This document shows positions 6,480-7,788 of a stretch of DNA of 7,788 nt, piece after piece (within the stretch, counting starts at the first letter, position 1; every line of letters starts with the position of its first letter). A program made the translations under genes and the position numbers. The notes under the pieces were generated by a model that worked only from the letters and a program-made list of their open reading frames with translations, made no database searches and was not told where the DNA came from. The stretch is from Candidatus Colwelliibacteriota bacterium (lineage in GTDB: Bacteria > Patescibacteriota > Minisyncoccia > UBA6257 > Colwellbacteraceae): positions 1-7,788 of the forward strand of contig JACOTQ010000043.1 in assembly GCA_016178255.1 (NCBI GenBank). Reading direction: 5' to 3'.

Positions 6480-6738
6480 TAGAAAGTTCTTTTAATTTTT
6501 GAATAAATTTGTTTCTGTCAAATCCGCCGGTTGCCCAAAGCGTGCCGTTCAAAATTATGCCAGGCGAGGCGAATATCATGTGTTTCTGTGCCATTTCCTG
6601 CCCCTCTAATGTAGTCACGTCAAGCTTCTTGAAGGCTACGTTAGGCCAATCTTTTTCTATTGCGTGCCAAAACTCTTCAAAAGCACGACATATCTGGCAA
6701 CCGGGAGATGTGAGCTCTTCAAGCGTTATCGGTTTCAT
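6472..6738 (-). CDS. Small thioredoxin-like protein with CQIC active site (88 aa)
   Basis: The product is a minimal thioredoxin fold without signal peptide: a first beta strand, the active site CQIC (C14, C17) at the start of a helix, a second strand (VAFKKLDV), and the cis-proline loop FASPGIILNG with P59. The terminal helix is NKFIQKLKEL. At 88 residues it is closer to glutaredoxin-like or archaeal mini-thioredoxins than to 105-residue thioredoxins. It should be cytosolic and could pass electrons to the CcdA-like core two genes downstream, as thioredoxin does for CcdA and DsbD. This is the first gene of the operon, with an extended -10 promoter directly upstream and ATG at 6738. No Shine-Dalgarno site is seen and the predicted transcript begins about one base before ATG. 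Its native partner and redox direction cannot be read from sequence. Confidence 0.8.
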   Translation of the reverse strand: MKPITLEELTSPGCQICRAFEEFWHAIEKDWPNVAFKKLDVTTLEGQEMAQKHMIFASPGIILNGTLWATGGFDRNKFIQKLKELSNG

Positions 6739-6745
6739 TTTTACA

Positions 6746-6775
6746 AGTATAACACAGCTCCCACGTAATTCTGAA
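6746..6775 (-). promoter_or_regulatory. Promoter of the copper/thiol operon, predicted near-leaderless
   Basis: On the minus strand TTCAGA (6775-6770) is followed after 18 bases by TATACT (6751-6746). The -10 box carries a TG extension (TGTTATACT), which compensates for the weak -35. Transcription would start near 6739, one base before the ATG at 6738. The 8-mer GTTATACT and the 7-base spacing to ATG are identical to those of copZ. The -35 overlaps the T-run of the preceding terminator. Confidence 0.55.
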
Positions 6776-6807
6776 AACTAAAAGCGACCCTTTTCATATT
6801 GGGCCGC
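6774..6807 (-). terminator. Rho-independent terminator of the 6827-7237 gene
   Basis: Minus-strand RNA forms a 7-bp GC-rich stem, GCGGCCC (6807-6801) with GGGUCGC (6790-6784), including one G-U pair, around a 10-base loop. It is followed by TTTTAGTTTT. It begins about 20 bases after the TAA at 6827. The G-U pair makes it a good hairpin only in the minus-strand direction, which separates this gene from the copper operon. Confidence 0.7.
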
Positions 6808-6826
6808 ATTCATATTCCATCCGCAA

Positions 6827-7237
6827 TTAGAGATGGCGCTTTTCACCTTCCATGAATCCATTTCTCTCGAAATCGTCAAGCATTTTGGTTGTGACAATCA
6901 ATGTCTCATAGCCGTTGTCTTTCAAGAGATTTTGCTGGTTTTCGGCTTTGATTGATTTCCTGTTTTTATTTTCGATATGTTTTACTAAACCGTGGCCTCT
7001 TACGTTAATCGCGTCAAGAAGAAAAAAATCTATCTCGGTTTCGATAATCTTATCTTTCTTTTTAGCGGTTACGCGAAAACGGTATATGTATCCAACATTA
7101 TTCGCATCCAACATAACGGCCGTTCTTTTCTCTGAAGGGTGAGCAAAAAAACTTTCGTTCATATGACCTACGGGAGAGGGGGTGTTCTGCGTATTCATAG
7201 GAGCATAAAATAGAGACCACCGAGCGATAATCTCCAT
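6827..7237 (-). CDS. Hypothetical soluble protein (136 aa)
   Basis: The 136-residue product is hydrophilic and highly charged with no membrane segment or signal peptide. It has an alternating beta-like middle (VGYIYRFRVTAKKK, IIETEIDFFLLDAINV), then a basic stretch (KHIENKNRKSIKAENQQ), and a C-terminal segment NGYETLIVTTKMLDDF. I recognise no family or catalytic motif. The start at 7237 has no Shine-Dalgarno site; ATG codon 26 (7162-7160, MNESFFAHP) is preceded by TAGGT and would give a 111-residue protein that keeps all of the conserved-looking part. A terminator follows the stop. It is flanked by a tRNA gene upstream and the copper operon downstream and is probably its own transcription unit. 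The overlapping plus-strand frame (6915-7142) looks like a shadow. Confidence 0.5.
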   Translation of the reverse strand: MEIIARWSLFYAPMNTQNTPSPVGHMNESFFAHPSEKRTAVMLDANNVGYIYRFRVTAKKKDKIIETEIDFFLLDAINVRGHGLVKHIENKNRKSIKAENQQNLLKDNGYETLIVTTKMLDDFERNGFMEGEKRHL

Positions 7238-7329
7238 TAAAAGATTTATTAATTAAGAATATCGACCTATGCTAATCTCTTTGATTTAAAGAATTCAGGA
7301 CTTATTAATTTATCAAAGGGCCAAACCTG

Positions 7330-7400
7330 TGGACCCAGGGAGAATCGGACTCCCGCCTCGGCAATGCGAATGCCGCGTAATGCCACTTTACTATGGGCCC
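7330..7400 (-). tRNA. tRNA-Ala (anticodon CGC)
   Basis: The 71-base cloverleaf folds completely. The 7-bp acceptor stem GGGCCCA/TGGGTCC contains the G3-U70 pair that marks alanine tRNAs, with discriminator A at 7330. The D stem is GTAA/TTAC with a 7-base loop holding GG. The anticodon stem CGGCA/TGCCG encloses loop TTCGCAT, giving anticodon CGC (codon GCG). The variable loop has four bases and the T stem is GGGAG/CTCCC. CCA is not encoded (CAG follows the discriminator). The T loop reads TCCGATT, with C instead of the nearly universal U at position 55. Confidence 0.93.
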
Positions 7401-7411
7401 TATCGCAATCA

Positions 7412-7440
7412 ATTTAAGCACGCGAATACTTTCTTATCAA
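7412..7440 (-). promoter_or_regulatory. Promoter of tRNA-Ala
   Basis: On the minus strand TTGATA (7440-7435) and TTAAAT (7417-7412) are separated by exactly 17 bases, and TG precedes the -10 box by one base. Transcription would start near 7406, about six bases before the mature 5' end at 7400. The -35 box follows directly after the T-run of the VanZ terminator. Confidence 0.5.
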
Positions 7441-7441
7441 T

Positions 7442-7470
7442 AACAAAACCGGAGTTCATATCTCCGGTTT
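7442..7470 (-). terminator. Rho-independent terminator of the VanZ-family gene
   Basis: A perfect 9-bp inverted repeat, AAACCGGAG (7446-7454) and CTCCGGTTT (7462-7470), has a 7-base loop. On the minus strand the stem runs into TTTTGTTATTG. It lies about 25 bases after the stop at 7495. Confidence 0.75.
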
Positions 7471-7474
7471 CTTC

Positions 7475-7493
7475 AGCGATCAAAGAGATCGCT
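7475..7493. repeat. Second hairpin between the VanZ stop and its terminator
   Basis: AGCGATC (7475-7481) and GATCGCT (7487-7493) form a perfect 7-bp stem with loop AAAGA, starting one base after the TAA of the VanZ-family gene. The T-run (TTTT) follows on the plus strand, not the minus strand, so in the direction of transcription it is a plain stem-loop in front of the real terminator. It could help to stop or protect the transcript. Confidence 0.5.
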
Positions 7494-7494
7494 T

Positions 7495-7788
7495 TTAAAT
7501 TTCCGGTTTGCCCGGTTCTCTTTTCCGCGTGCGCAGCCACATGTATATAATCGCTATGCCGACAATGTCGATTATAATATCCTGCCAAGCGCCCTGTCTG
7601 CCACGCACGAACATCTGGTGCCACTCATCCAAAATCGCGTATAGAACTGATATGACTATGGCGAGCGCGACAGCCTGACGCCTCACAATACGCAATTCGA
7701 AAGCTCGAAAAACCAAGATTGCCAGAACTGAATATTCCATTATATGCGCCAGCTTGCGTAAAGGAAAATCGTAGGTTGGCGCGAGCGG
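7495..7788 (-). CDS. VanZ-family membrane protein, 5' end beyond window (partial)
   Basis: The frame is open from the right edge to TAA at 7497-7495 (97 codons seen). Codons upstream of the ATG at 7740 encode PLAPTYDFPLRKLAHI, which completes the VanZ-family motif KLAHIMEY, so 7740 is an internal methionine and the true start is outside the window. The second family signature follows: LDEWHQMFVRGRQG and then WQDIIIDIVG, with the conserved D/E, HQ, R and D residues. Two hydrophobic helices are visible before and after it, and the tail is basic and charged. VanZ itself gives low-level teicoplanin resistance; most relatives are small membrane proteins of unknown function, so resistance should not be inferred. 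It ends in tandem hairpins. Confidence 0.85.
   Translation of the reverse strand, partial: PLAPTYDFPLRKLAHIMEYSVLAILVFRAFELRIVRRQAVALAIVISVLYAILDEWHQMFVRGRQGAWQDIIIDIVGIAIIYMWLRTRKREPGKPEI

Noticed and set aside
7279..7318. Inverted repeat CTTTGAT / ATCAAAG between the tRNA and the 6827-7237 gene, as a tRNA terminator.
   Set aside because: The loop is 26 bases, the stem is AT-rich, and no T-run follows on the minus strand. It may be a weak structure only.
7495..7740. VanZ-family protein starting at the ATG 7740.
   Set aside because: The family motif KLAHIMEY spans this ATG and the upstream codons are open to the window edge, so the gene is cut by the edge.
1..7788. CRISPR arrays, insertion sequences, transposase genes and attachment sites.
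   Set aside because: No regularly spaced repeats, terminal inverted repeats with transposase motifs, or integrase-like frames were seen. The tRNA shows no duplicated 3' end within the window.

Overview
The window looks like a compact bacterial chromosome or metagenomic contig, probably from a Patescibacteria/CPR lineage of Parcubacteria type. This placement is inferred from short tightly packed genes, few Shine-Dalgarno sites, the style of the tRNA-Ala, and the mix of small membrane proteins; no marker gene here proves it. All three stop codons are used, including TGA in two ATGA overlaps, so a code that reads TGA as glycine is not in use. Every supported gene lies on the minus strand, so transcription runs from high to low coordinates.

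Layout from the right edge: the 3' part of a VanZ-family membrane protein gene (7495-7788, cut by the window edge); tandem hairpins with a terminator; a tRNA-Ala(CGC) with its own promoter (7330-7400); an unrecognised 136-residue protein (6827-7237) with a terminator; then a dense copper/thiol operon (6738 down to 1318) followed by a separately promoted copper chaperone (1014-1220). Beyond it are an unrecognised small single-pass membrane protein (523-834) with a terminator, and the 5' part of another single-pass membrane protein (1-331) that leaves the window on the left.

The operon is the main content. In order it encodes a small thioredoxin-like CxxC protein, a DoxX-like membrane protein, a 740-residue fusion (CcdA/DsbD-type electron-transfer membrane core, Met/His-rich linker, two related HxHP domains, C-terminal membrane anchor), a CuA-like cupredoxin, and a Cu+ P1B-type ATPase (CopA). 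Neighbouring genes overlap by 8 or 4 bases or are 2 bases apart, so they are very likely co-transcribed and translationally coupled. A plausible reading, which is inference, is that reducing equivalents pass from the cytosolic thioredoxin-like protein through the CcdA core to outward-facing copper-binding domains, while CopA and CopZ move Cu+ out of the cytosol.

Two features need attention. CopA is broken: its two halves lie in different frames, and about 55-60 residues of the actuator domain, including the TGE motif, are missing at about 2813-2817. Also, the first gene of the operon and the copper chaperone share an identical GTTATACT -10 element placed exactly 7 bases before ATG, which predicts near-leaderless transcripts. 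A 36-bp dyad stands between copA and the chaperone and may be a metal-responsive operator; no copper regulator gene is present in the window.
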